From Acanthosepion esculentum (taxonomy: Eukaryota; Mollusca; Cephalopoda; Sepiida; Sepiidae), in contig OZ038498.1 of assembly GCA_964036315.1 (NCBI GenBank), positions 6,754,778 through 6,818,777 on the forward strand: a stretch of 64,000 nt of DNA, in the 5' to 3' direction. Position numbers and translations under genes: made by a program. This document shows positions 50,300 through 61,697 of this stretch, one piece after another. The notes beneath the pieces were generated by a model that worked only from the letters and a program-made list of their open reading frames with translations, was not told the origin of the DNA and searched no databases. The number at the start of each line of letters is the position of its first letter. Position 1 is the stretch's first letter.

Positions 50300-53185
50300 T
50301 CAAAGAAGAGTTTATTTCATAATATTCAACCCTCCTGCAGGAAGGAGAAGGTTTGACTCACGTAACAAAATCTTCACATTTTGTTGGTGCCTTTCATGTT
50401 TTTGAATACCTCCGTAGAACATACCACCTTTGGGACTTGCCTGAAGTTGATTAGAGGCTGGTATAACATCATTAGAGACTGACGCTGAATTATCATGCTG
50501 GGATACAGTTGAAGTTAGTATGTCGGGACCGCCTGAATCCTCAGAAGCATGTTGGGTATTCGGAATACTTATTCTCCCATTCAATTCACTGGATGAACAA
50601 GATGCCAGGTCTTGAACAAATACTGTGGAATCTCTTCCATCAGGTTACCTTATATTTGCGTATGTAGGATTTACGTCAAGTAATTCCACTCTATTGACAA
50701 AATTATCGTTTTTACTTGACCGGACAAAGTTTCTCAGAATACAGGTCCGAGGACAAGCCATGATGGTAAAAATGAGCCAGTCGAAGAGCCCCGGCGGAAA
50801 TTGAAGAACCTTTCATGTTGTGTAGCATTGGTAGATGTTGAAAGTAGGAAACAAAAAGAATGGAGAGCATTCCCAAAGTTTTATGTCTATATTGTATGTT
50901 CTTAACGCCAGGCGAATATTTCTCCAAATAAGGTTTTTGCATTGAACGAAGTGTAACATTCATGTGACTCCTGGGTGACATAAACTACTGTGAAATTCAT
51001 TTAAAGATGAACATGTTATGGCTGCACAGTGAGCTCATGTTAGGGCATTCGGGACCACATTGTCCGGCCCAGATCTGTATGCAATTGAGTAACTAAATTC
51101 AGCCATCTCTACTCTCCAACTCGGAGTTTGGCTGTTCTTAACCTTCGTTTGCTTTCTATTGCCGAACACGAATGCAACGGAAAGTTGATCAGCTAGAGTA
51201 AAGTGATTACGCAACAGTAAGTGTCACCACTTTCTAGCATCTTCCATGATCGTAGTAGCCTAGTTTTCCACTGAAGGGCAGCTTAATTCACTCTTGTTTA
51301 GGCTGCATGACATGAAGGCAATGCGGTGGCCATTTTGATTAAGATTTGCAAACACAGCGGAGGCATCGAATACTACCAAAAAAAAAAAAAAAAAAAAGAA
51401 AAAGAATATTTTTCTCAATAGAGCTAAGCGTTGCAGAAAACAATCCATCTTTGAGCTCATTAAAAGTCCTCAAATAACCACCACTGGCTATGTTGTCTAC
51501 ATAAGGATCTATACATCTATAAAGTTCTTTTTCAACAAATTCGTCTATTGAAACAGAGACCCCATTGGTTACACCAAAGGGAACTACAAAACTGGTATAG
51601 CTTCCTATTGGCCTCAAAGGCAGTAAACTTGTCATCCGCCTCAATTATTGGGATTTGATGGTAGGTGCTCTTCAGGTCCAAAGTAGAAAATACTTTGTAC
51701 CTTGCTGGACTGCTTATCATCTTATCAATCCGAGGCATAGTGTAGGCATCCAAGTGTGTATATAGATTAACTGTTAGAGGCCACCTCGACGCGGTGTAAT
51801 GGTTATCAAGCTTGTCTCGCTAGAACAATTACAACTTAGTAGTGAGTTCGATCCTCACTAGCTGCCCCCTACTTTCTGCCTTGTGCCACATCTAAGCTAC
51901 GCTTGGAAAAACCACTATAGATTAACCGTTAAGAAATAATCTACACAAAGCAGTTTGTGTTTATTGGTAAGTTCTTAGCAACAACCAGCTGGGATCTCCA
52001 TGGTGAGTAGCAGGGTTCAGTGATGTTATCTGAGAGTAAATGGGAAATTTTCTTCTCAATAGACGCTTTATCATCTACTAAAACGCCGGGATTTTGATAG
52101 CAACAAGGAGAAGGGCATTCACAGCTATACTGGAAAATAATGTGGGTATATTTAACTTAGCTGCAGTAATGCTTTTTTATTCGACTAAGTCGTCTTTGTT
52201 CCCGCCATAAGTGAAGCTTACGTTTTTGTGTAGCTTCTGAATTTCATAGAGAATTACTGCCACACACAGGTTATCCAAAACCTCAAAATTTCCTACCGTC
52301 TACTTTTATATCTGTAATGCAAATTCTGGTATAGTTGGCTTCCATGGTTTTAAGAGACATAGACATTTTATTCCTAAAGGGGCGGAGTTTCAGGCTTAAT
52401 ACATTGAATGCGTCGTCATTAATAAAGTTTTTGGAATTACAAGAGTCTATAAGAGCAGTGAACTGTTTGCCTTTTTATGGTCATTATTGTAGTTGCACGT
52501 GAGAAATTTGGGGATAGATATCCGGAATAACACAAAATTGGTTTAAAATTAACCACCATGGCCGTCGTCACAGATATGTTGGTCTTAGATCGGTAAACCT
52601 TCGAGAAGTGTCCGTTTTTTTTCCATAATTAAAACGAGACGCAACAAACAGGACAGACTTTCTCATTATGAGCTGTGTTAATATAAAATTGGGACTGTTT
52701 TTGGTAATATACTTTTGGCAAGGGCTACAACTGTGGAACTCTCTTCTGGACATTCACTCTTGGTACCAATAGCTACTGGGACCAACGAATTACTTGTAGG
52801 GGAGTAAAATTATGAAATTCTTTGGGGAGATGAAGCGCACATGCTTGATTGAAGGCCAACGAAAGATCCAGTGTTGAATTTTCCAGCAACCATTGCCTAA
52901 TTGGATGAAATCCCACTTAGAAAGGCACATCCCCGATTTGCTCTTCTTTGCCGCGACATTTTTTTATCTTTGCAATCTTAACTAAGCTTTTGGAGTTCCT
53001 GAAGAAAATTCTCAACGGAATTCTGGAATCTGCTCAGAAGTTGACGACTAGCAGAGATCTCATTAGGTGGCTTCCCCGTAATTTGTGCAGCCTTCGATGT
53101 ACTCATACATCCCGGACGAAACAATTTAAAAAAAGAAGAAGCACAGCATGATGAAAAAGACGCCAAACTTGACGAAAACAAAATT
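50300..53185 (-). mobile_element. Second Ty3/gypsy element, internally deleted
   Basis: On the minus strand, in order: a zinc-knuckle-like Cys/Lys segment and degraded protease (about 52300-52750), reverse transcriptase (51530-51753, with STLDLKSTYHQIPI), a YVDN box where YxDD is expected (about 51500), RNase H (FDASAVFANLNQNGHRIAF, about 51300-51370), the WW/GNRK connection and integrase N-terminal LCHPGVTCMLHFVQCK (about 50925-50960), then directly the integrase C-terminal LRNFVRSSKNDN and NPTYANIR (about 50650-50740). The integrase core is missing. No LTRs were found. It is a different clade from the 40-45 kb element. Confidence 0.7.
51777..51915 (+). repeat. tRNA-derived SINE inserted in the gypsy remnant
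   Basis: A-box-like 'ggtgtaatggttatcaagc' and B-box 'gagttcgatcctc' lie at tRNA spacing (Gln/His-like head by eye). A 16-base target duplication flanks it: TATAGATTAACTGTTA at 51761-51776 and TATAGATTAACCGTTA at 51916-51931, one difference. It sits between the protease and reverse transcriptase parts of the host element. Confidence 0.8.
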
Positions 53186-53260
53186 TTATCGTCTAAATGT
53201 TATTATTAAGAAGAAAGGCCAAAGTTTTTTTTAATTATTTTTTAAAATTTTTCCTTCATT
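53145..53260. repeat. Left arm of a distant inverted repeat
   Basis: 'gacgaaaacaaaattttatc' and 'gtctaaatgtta' are mirrored at about 54900-55035. The arms lie 1.6 kb apart. The arm is at the edge of the gypsy remnant, so it may be that element's terminal sequence. Confidence 0.7.
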
Positions 53261-53463
53261 TTAGAACATTCTAAATTTTGATTAAAAAAACCAACAAAAA
53301 CAAACCTCGTTTCTCTTTGTATCACCGGAACTAATAAAATAACATACAATTTTTAGCACGTTATTTTTGTATGGCAGACATTAATTTGGAAAATCTTGCA
53401 AAAATAAAAATAATTTCAGAAACTATTCACAGATGATGGAAATTATTTATATATATATATATT

Positions 53464-53525
<62 letters not shown>

Positions 53526-54899
53526 ATGGCAGAAATATTTTTTTTATATTTATTACCCCACCCATAACTAATTTTATGAAAACTCTAGAAATTCGATTGA
53601 GTCTAATTTAGTGATTACAATAGAGGTTTTGAGGAATGCAAATCATGTTTTTTTTAATTAGACCCCCACCCTTACCTGAAAATCAGCTCTGAATTGTAAC
53701 ATACAAAACTCAATAAAACAAAGATATTTAATTTCAAATGCTTTTATTTGCTTTTAGTTGTTTTTATGAATATGGACAATATTTTCTGAAAGCAAAAAAT
53801 TTTTTCGATGAAAAATGAATTTTTAATACAATTATTTGTTATTTCTTTAATTATAATACATTTTTACATTTAAGTTGTTAAAATATTATAAAATTAGTTA
53901 AAAGCTGCACCCGCTTTCGTAAGTGTCCTTATGAGATAGATCTTTTTTTTTACCACATTGTAAATTGTATCGTTTTGACTAATCAGAAGACCCACAGTAA
54001 TTAAGAAATGTAATTTTGTGTTGATAATCGGGTTGTAATTATAAAGTACGGAAGACCAACCAGAATACAATTAAGTTGCGTTATTTGAGTTAAGCATTGT
54101 TCTTCGCTGTTAAGGCCTTTACTTATGCGAAACACGTGTGGAGAAGGTAATTTGATTTTTCAATTTCAACTGAGAAGGGTACCTACAAGTATCAGTATCA
54201 TCTTATGAAATTTATATGATTTTATTTTTATATTAATCTGTTATGACATTTTTTCATAAATGAAATATCTAAAAAAATAAAATAAATGGAAATACAAATA
54301 ACACAGTAAAATGTAACAAATGTACATAAAATTATAGTATTTTATGTGCACTTCTGATAATATAAATTAATTAGATACCTTTCTTATGAAATTTAATCTT
54401 ACTCTCAACAGTTTTATTTTAATTTCTTTATAATATGTTTTCCATAAAGCATCGTAAACGTAAAGGTGAAAGCTAAGTACAAAAAAAAATTAGAGCGCTG
54501 AAAGTTTTCCTTAAAAATAACGAGGTAAATAATTTGTTCTACGGAAGGAGAGAAGTGAAATTATTTAGATTTAAGTGAACAAATTATCCTCACGTAATCG
54601 TCAATACGTCATCCATCACCTGTCAAGTGACGCGGAATGTTTTATTTTGAAACCACATCTTTTCGACGCAGAAGCTAAGTTAAGCTTGGTTCAAAATATT
54701 TTAAATAAACATTATAATTTCGGTTTTTCTTAAAATATGTTTTGAAAAAAATAATTGATTTTTAAAAGAATTTCAAACTGAGATTTTCATTTTTTTTTCT
54801 AAAATGTAAAAAAAAAAAATGTTTGACTTGATTATCTCAATTTTGCTGACTCAAAAAAAAAAAAAAAAAAGAAAAAAATATTTTTAAACGAAAATTTCG
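53261..54899. other. AT-rich block between inverted arms
   Basis: It contains long (TA)n at 53448-53520, A/T runs, and no coding or RNA feature. The spacing between two inverted arms suggests an inserted or rearranged segment, but nothing identifies it. Confidence 0.4.
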
Positions 54900-55035
54900 G
54901 AAGTGCTAGGAACGATTAAAAAATGTAGAAAAAAATACACCAAAAATACTTTGATCTTTCCTCATAATGAACATTTAGACGATAAAATTTTGTTTTCGTC
55001 AAGTTTGGTGTCGTTTTCATCATGCTATGCTCTTT
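54900..55035. repeat. Right arm of the distant inverted repeat
   Basis: Reverse complement of 53145-53260 with scattered changes and one small indel; 'gataaaattttgttttcgtc' lies at about 54980. Confidence 0.7.
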
Positions 55036-55499
55036 TTTTAACGATCTCATGGAGGTACCTAGTTCAATCCAAATTAAACTTTCTGGTGAATTAATTAGCG
55101 GGACTCCAGAAATAGTAATAATTTGAAATTTATCCGTCTTGTAAAAGATTATGAAAAACACTTTGATGACATGTCTGGAAAAAAAATCAGATTCAGGTTA
55201 TTGTCTGCTGTCTGCTGTTTATTTTTCAGTGGGGACTTTTTATGTAATTGCAGGAATCATGAATAGAGTGATACATCAGAGTATATTGAAAACTTATCAA
55301 GTTTAAGATAATGTTAAGATTTAAAATATTCATGTCAGCGCCATTAGGCTGATTATTCTGATGGAGAAGTTTGGCGCCACTAAGAACATTCCCTAAACCG
55401 TCGTTCAACAATAGATTTCACCTGCAACTGGATAAAGAAAAGCCAAAGTGAATACAAGGATAACTTTAACGTCTATCCAAAATGACTTAAGATTATTTG
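55036..55499. other. Gene-free stretch
   Basis: No feature recognised. Confidence 0.35.
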
Positions 55500-55770
55500 A
55501 CCTGACTTGCTGTTAACCATTCAGCCATAGAGAAGCGTCTAGTTATCAAAGTCCGAATTGGGCTTTATAAATGACGGTTCCCATAAGGGTTACATGTTCG
55601 ATTCCTGTTGAAGTGCGTAGAGTTTCTCCGAAACATTCAGGCCGGTAAATGTAATTAATAATATTTAATTAAACAAAACCAGAGCATTTACTTAAATCAT
55701 ATCTTTAAAAATAACGTATAAACAGAATATATATTAAATAATTCCCGGACTTAAATCTATTTCATAATTA
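55500..55770 (+). repeat. tRNA-derived SINE copy
   Basis: B-box 'atgttcgattcct' (about 55587-55599) and the shared tail 'cattcaggccggtaaatg' (about 55635). The A-box half is degraded. The tail continues 'cagagcatttacttaaat' as at 18690. Confidence 0.6.
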
Positions 55771-55984
55771 TATAACTGCTTTTACAAACAAGCAAAAGTG
55801 TATCTTGTCTTGGAAACGGTTATATTTTTAAAAAGTGGTTAATTCACAATTTAAAAAAATCGGAAGTGTAGAGCAAATTTAATATTTAAAATATTATAAA
55901 CACGCGGTCTCCACCAATAACGGTTTCTTCAGCCATTGAAAAGGTCAATAGGTTCACTATTAAATTATTTATACACTTAGATTA

Positions 55985-57700
55985 TTACAGGGAAACGTAA
56001 TGGGAGGTAAAAGGTAAAGTTAGAGTAGATGTGGAAGGGGGGAAAAACACCAAAACTTTGGTATTCTCATCTGGGCACCTATTTTTCCTAATAGTTACTT
56101 CTTTGCAAGCTGCCATTATCTCAGACCTCTCATTTAGTAAGTTGTCTTGCTCTGGATATAATATAATGGCTATCTTTTCTTTCCGACATAATCTGCACAT
56201 GACATTATCAATGCTATATGACTAGGGTTTTATTTAAAACATACTCCAATATATATTAGGGCTTTGTCCGTATTTTTTCATTTAGCTCCCATACATGGCT
56301 AACCAGTTTTGTACAATGTAACTTTTCAGCTTAAATGATGATTTATATTTCCTTAAAGCTGCCTTCTGTGCACCTAAAATATACTTGATTTTGGCCCTCT
56401 TCATCTTCCACATCTGCTTTCTATACTACCCCTTCAGTTTTACATACTCCGTTTAGTGGGCACCGATTCTTGGTTCTACAATTGCACATGTGATTAGTAT
56501 CGTTCAGAATCTTTGGTATTCTCATCTGGGTTCATATTTTTCTAATAGTTACTTCTTTGAAAGCTTCCATTATCTCAAACCTCTCATTTAGTAAGTGGTC
56601 TCGCTCTGGATACAACATAATGGTTGACCCTTCTTTCCAACATAATCTGCACATGACATTACCAATGTTATATGACTAGGTTTTTAAAAAATACTCCAAT
56701 ATAAGTTGGGGCTTTTTCAGTTTTTTTCCCCTTTTAGCTGGTTCATTCAATGTCTCTTGGGATGTGTTGGTTAAATCCAACGCTTACATATTGTAATTTG
56801 CTGTTTGGAGACACGTTGCCAGTATATAAATTCAATTCCATGACGACTTTCAAATTCATATCAACCTCTATAATAAAACCGAGGTTTTTGAAGAGTTTCT
56901 GCAGCTCTTTCCTTATTTTATCATTCACTCTTATCTGCTACTACCCTTAATCTGTTATTGCTGTATAGGCCATGGTCATTTATATGAACTATTTTGTTTA
57001 TTTTACTTAGTAAATAGAGGCCAATCAATTCGGACACCTCAGCACCGTCAAATGAACCTTGGGTACCTTTGTTTTTGTTTAGCTATACTGTGGAAGAGAA
57101 TTGATTTTCTACAATGTAGAAAAATTACTACTTGCTCAGGCGTGACATGATTAAACGCCTTAGCAAAGTTTCATGCTTCAAGCAGCCCCTGTTCAGTTAT
57201 AGAGTGATAGAAATCCTTTATGCCATATTTAACAAATACATGCTGGTTTTATTTATTTATTTTTCGGAACCAAAAACGTGGAAGCTCAATTTCTCTCCCC
57301 TGTGTCTTTTCACTGATTAACCAGTGTTGATATTCTTAGCAGTTCACGCATTTCTTATAAAATTTTCTGGCTTATTTTTCCCCCAGTTCAGTTTTTGTTG
57401 GGTTAATTAAGCGAAATGATAGATTATTCAGAAAATTTTTCTTGTGGTCTTTTAGAATCAGGAAGGCTTGTTTTCTACATAATTGTTGGATTGTCACCTA
57501 CATTCATTTTGGCGGTAATATTTTTTTTGCCTCATTTATTTTTTTTTCCAATATATTGTTTCGGGGCCATTTTTATACAATTTGGTGACCTCTTCACTCA
57601 TTTTCTTCTTATACATCTTTGGGCGCATCATGTAGAGGTTTCCGCTTTTAATTCCTTTAATTAAAATTTTTGAGGTTTTCTTTATTTTTTTTACACCCCA
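55985..57700 (-). pseudogene. Penelope-like reverse transcriptase and endonuclease end
   Basis: On the minus strand, in order: SFRLINPTKTELG-like words (about 57370-57430), HINDHGLYSNNRL (about 56945-56990) where the catalytic box should be YRDDGL, KLFKNLGFIIEVDMNLKVV and LQYVSVGFNQHIPRDI (56743-56928), then CRLCRKEKIAIILYP with LLNERSEIMAACK (about 56070-56200), the end of the GIY-YIG part. That last segment is duplicated (56044-56290 and 56512-56730). The catalytic Asp pair is replaced by Asn-Asn. Much has been deleted. Confidence 0.6.
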
Positions 57701-58029
57701 TTAGCCAGGCGTTTCTGATCGACTTCACTGAACTTGATCCTACCCATAATATCCTTTTAAAAAAACCAGTCAACTCATCTGGTGCGGGGGCGGGGTTTTG
57801 TTTTGGGTTTTAAATTGAAATTTAAAAATGTTATCCTGTTTATGTATTCATGCATGAAAAACAACGCTTTCCATCTTTAAAAGATAAATTCCTTAGCAAA
57901 ATTTAATGCTTCAAACAGCCCCTATTCAGATATGCTGGGATAGAAATCTTTTATGTCATCTTCTATAAGAATAAATGTGAAATTGGAGGTCAATTGTCTC
58001 ACAAATTCTGGGGTTTAAAAGCCCCAACT
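57701..58029. other. PLE-adjacent stretch
   Basis: 57880-58020 appears to repeat words from 57170-57240 ('cagcccc', 'atagaaatc'), so it is probably another decayed PLE reverse transcriptase piece. It is too eroded to delimit. Confidence 0.3.
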
Positions 58030-58950
58030 CTACTTTATAGTAATTTGGTATTTACTCGAGCCCCCACGAAGTTGCGTTGTGACACAAGGTCGGTTTAATG
58101 AGGGGAATCCAAGCGCGTACACCCGGGCTAGGAACAAAAATTTCCCGAGTCCCCGCAACCGTCGGTTGAGCTGGTCTCTCTGCAAGCACCGATCCATCTC
58201 TCTGGTGCGATGAAAGGGCGCGGCATCGGGCAGTTGTTCCCGACGGCTGGGCACCTCTCAATGTAATTTTCCTCAGTTGCGACTGTCCTTTGACAGAGTC
58301 GCATCTGAGCGCACTCTGACCAAAGACAGAGACGCAAATGAGAGATGATAAATAGATGTGTTACAAACCCCCTCAAGAGAGGGTTTTATACACTAAAAAT
58401 AGTATATTATATTATCACGAAAATTTCCCACAAATTCTGAACTTAATGTGTAGAGCCTGAGCGTGAACAAAACTTCCCCCAAGCAACTGTTGGTTGCCCT
58501 GACTTCGGTGCAAGCACTGATTCCTCTATCTGGAACAATGAGAGGGCGTGACCTCGGGTAGCTGTTCCCCAGGGATGGACATTTCTCAGTGTAATTTTCC
58601 TCAGTTGCAACTATCTATGGAGCCACCTCTGAGCGCACTCTGTTCAAAGACAGAGACGGAACTGAGAGATGATAAATAAACAGGTTACAAACTATAGTAA
58701 TTTGGTATTTACTCGACCTCCCCCTTGTGAGAATAGGTTGGTTTAATATGGGGAGCTTGAGCGTATACACTCCGGCGAGGAACAAAAATTCCTCAAGCCC
58801 CCGCAACCATCATTTGAGCACCTCTCTCTGGCGCAATGGGACGGGCTCGGGCAGCTTTTCCCCAGAGCCGGTACCACTCAGTATAATTTTCCTCAGTTGC
58901 GACTCTGTCCTTTGACTGAGCTGCCCCTGGGTGCACTCTGAATATAAATA
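58030..58950. repeat. Three tandem units of about 250-340 bases
   Basis: Units at 58038-58350, about 58437-58680 and 58693-58940. Each contains GGAACAAAAATT or ACAAAACTT, a GCAAC...GGTTG/ATTTG stretch, 'gtaattttcctcagttgc' and a GCACTCTG word. The first and third share 'agtaatttggtatttactcg'. They are GC-richer than the surroundings. Opposing frames are internal to the units. Class unknown. Confidence 0.75.
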
Positions 58951-58981
58951 TTCACCACTCAATTTTTTTTTTTTTTTTTTT

Positions 58982-59042
<61 letters not shown>
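58951..59042. repeat. T-run and (TA)n
   Basis: A T-run at about 58963-58981, then (CA) and about 26 TA units. Confidence 0.95.
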
Positions 59043-59052
<10 letters not shown>

Positions 59053-59195
59053 TAAACCCCACTTATTTTAATTACCGAATATCATTTTAAAATAAAAAAT
59101 GACCACCCCACCATAAACTAATCGTATATAACTACGCCAACATAGAGATAACGAGATATATTTAAAATATATACTTAATAGCTTGGTTATATTAC
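59043..59195. other. Short AT-rich spacer
   Basis: Nothing recognised. Confidence 0.4.
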
Positions 59196-59410
59196 TGTTA
59201 TGGTAATTTACCTACGCGCGCATGGACTCTCAGCTATAAATAGGAGCAGGTGCTGCCTTTTGGAGAGGGCAGTTTCCAGCAGTTAGCTCTGACACTCAGA
59301 CCGAACATTCTTGCTGTAACACTCGTTTGTATATGTTTGTATTACTGTTTCTGTTAATATATTTGTTTAACTCAATTCCTCTCTTTGTGTCTTTATTTCT
59401 GGCCCTAACA
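59196..59410 (+). mobile_element. Candidate short solo LTR
   Basis: It starts TGTTATGGTAA and ends GGCCCTAACA, giving TGTTA...TAACA inverted ends. It has a TATA box (CTATAAATAGGAGC, about 59234) and a GC-richer leader. About 215 bp. No target duplication (ATTAC/AGGCC) and no primer site were seen. Confidence 0.4.
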
Positions 59411-59689
59411 AGGCCACAAGTGCACCGAGCACTGTTTTATTAACACAAAAATATATGTGCGAGATTTTGTTTTTATTTCTAAAACAAAATTCGGCCGAGA
59501 ACTTTAGAGAGAAAACCGAAAATTTGTAAACAGCGATTGCTACTGCAAAATGTCTTTTATGAATTGAGCACTGAGTCACTGGCGTGTTTATTCTAAAATA
59601 AATACGAAAAAAATTCACCTTCCTTTCTGCCGGGAGCTGAAAGCTCTGGAAATATCCCCAAGAAACTGCCTGCGTGCGTGCGTGTGTGT
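59411..59689. other. Unassigned stretch
   Basis: The minus frame at 59367-59738 (123 codons) overlaps the LTR-like block and the SINE head. It is not recognised and is not called. Confidence 0.35.
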
Positions 59690-59900
59690 CCTCGCGGTAT
59701 AAGCACACTGGACTAAATGATTTATTTGTCGGTCGCATTCTCTGTGAATTTCGGGTTCAATTCCTGCCGAAGAGCGTAAGATTCCTCAAAATTTCAGGCC
59801 GTTAAATGAATAAATGTACTGCTTAATATATAAACGGAGCGCCTACGTTTATCCACTGATAAAGGTTAAAAAAATCTGTCAGATTAATAAATCTATATAT
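59690..59900 (+). repeat. tRNA-derived SINE copy
   Basis: A-box-like 'cgcggtataagcacactgga' and B-box GGGTTCAATTCCTGCC (about 59753-59768), then the shared tail 'tttcaggccgttaaatga'. It ends near (TA)n at 59895. Confidence 0.65.
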
Positions 59901-61697
59901 ATATATATATATATATGCCAGACTTAAATATAACATTTCAATTTTAACATTCCGAAAAACATCAACAGAGGGAATGAAAACTGAACTCGTTAGCAAAGGG
60001 CAGGCGATAAAATTGGTGAAAGAATATGAACAAAAGACAACCCCCCCCCCAAAAAAAATACATACATACCCAGATTAATGTTATATGCAAACAAAAAGTA
60101 ACATTAAAGGCTAATTAATTTTAAACCCACCAACCATTCCTGCTTACAGAGAGATGGCTGGTAGGACTTAATATACAGATTCCAAAACCTTCAAGTGATG
60201 ATTACAATTAGCCCGAATCAGCACTGCAGACATGTCCAGACTATAAAACTGGGTGCAATGGTAGTTTTAATCAATTATTCAGCTATTAGTGAACCAGATA
60301 CATTAACACCTATGTATTTTATTCACCTTTCCGTTGCGAATATCGAAACATGATGAAAAGCACCTTGCCAATATGCGTAAATTGTATTATACCAGATCAG
60401 ACGACCAAGTGCGAAACATGGAAATTAATAAGATCACTTGAAAAGAAATTTAGAGATACACAAAGCTCAATGAAAAGAGAAAACGTTTGTGTGTGTGTGT
60501 GTGTGTGATCCTGGAACAAAGCAAGGTAAGAAGAGATATGAGCGAAATAATTAAATGACAATAAAAGGTGGGCGGAATAGATAGCGATAAAGAAGAGTAA
60601 CAGAACAAAAGCGGTAGGAAAAGTGGAATGGAACCAAATGAGAAGAGAACAGGTTGGACAAATGTGACAGAATTTTGGTAAGACCTGACAGAATATAGAA
60701 CAGACAGGTATTTTATGTTCCATCATTCAGGCAAAAAAAACAAACTCCCCATATCCTTTGCAGTTTTACAGATGCAGTGGTTCGAATGACTAATGAGAAC
60801 ACTAGACATCTTTCATACTTGAAACATTTTTTTCAAATACTGACTTAATCAGTTATTCTCGGCTAGTTTGTGCGCCGTCCCGGGCCCCTTATCTGAAATG
60901 GGAATTTTCCGCCTCTTCATGTCTGAAAGAGACTCTCTGGGGTGGGTGTTTATGTAATTCCCTGTGATAGGATTCTTACCGCGATTGCATCTTATGTACA
61001 GCTGTGCAATCACGTGTTCATCTATAAGGCAGATCTGCGTATATATATAGAGAAAAAAAAACAGCTACATATTAAGAGGCACATAAAATGTCTTCTTTTT
61101 TTTAATTCCCATAATTCCAATCTCAACCCCAACACTGATGTATATATTTTAAAATAAAGCGATTGATGATTTAAAAAAAATTAAAAAAATAATGATTTGA
61201 CATTCACATACATTATATATATTACAGTTTGGCTATATATGTATAATCACTTGTTGGAAACGACTTCATCTGCTTTCATTTCTCGGTTCTCTTATTGGTA
61301 CGAGTGTTTATTTATTTTCATTCGTTTCGACCGGGGTTGGCTTCTCTTGCTTCCACTTTTTTTTTCTTTTTCTCTTATTCTTTCCGCACCTCCTTCATTG
61401 ATCCCTGGTCTATTTGTTGGCCATTTAATTTAGGCTAGGTTTGGAATTTTCTGTGTTTATGTATGTTTGTGCAGGTGTGTTATGCACGTGCTTTTGTATG
61501 TGCACGCATGAACAAGTATCTATGCATACACTCACCTGCACGTTTGTGTGCTCGTGCTAACTGTATTGTGCGTTTGATTGCGCGCCCGCGCGTGTGTGCG
61601 CCTGTTAACTGTATGTATTTTTTTAGTGGGTTGTATTATTTCAATTTTCTCAGTTTTTTTTAACTTAACTTGGTGTTTGATACTAGTCTTTAGTTTT
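59901..61697. other. Gene-free stretch
   Basis: (TA)n at 59895-59917, a C-run near 60040, (TG)n at 60487-60508 and a T/C-rich block near 61355. Frames of about 110 codons (60397-60726, minus) and smaller resemble nothing. Confidence 0.4.

Noticed and set aside
59367..59738. 123-codon minus frame as a host gene
   Set aside because: It overlaps an LTR-like block and the start of a SINE and has no domain.
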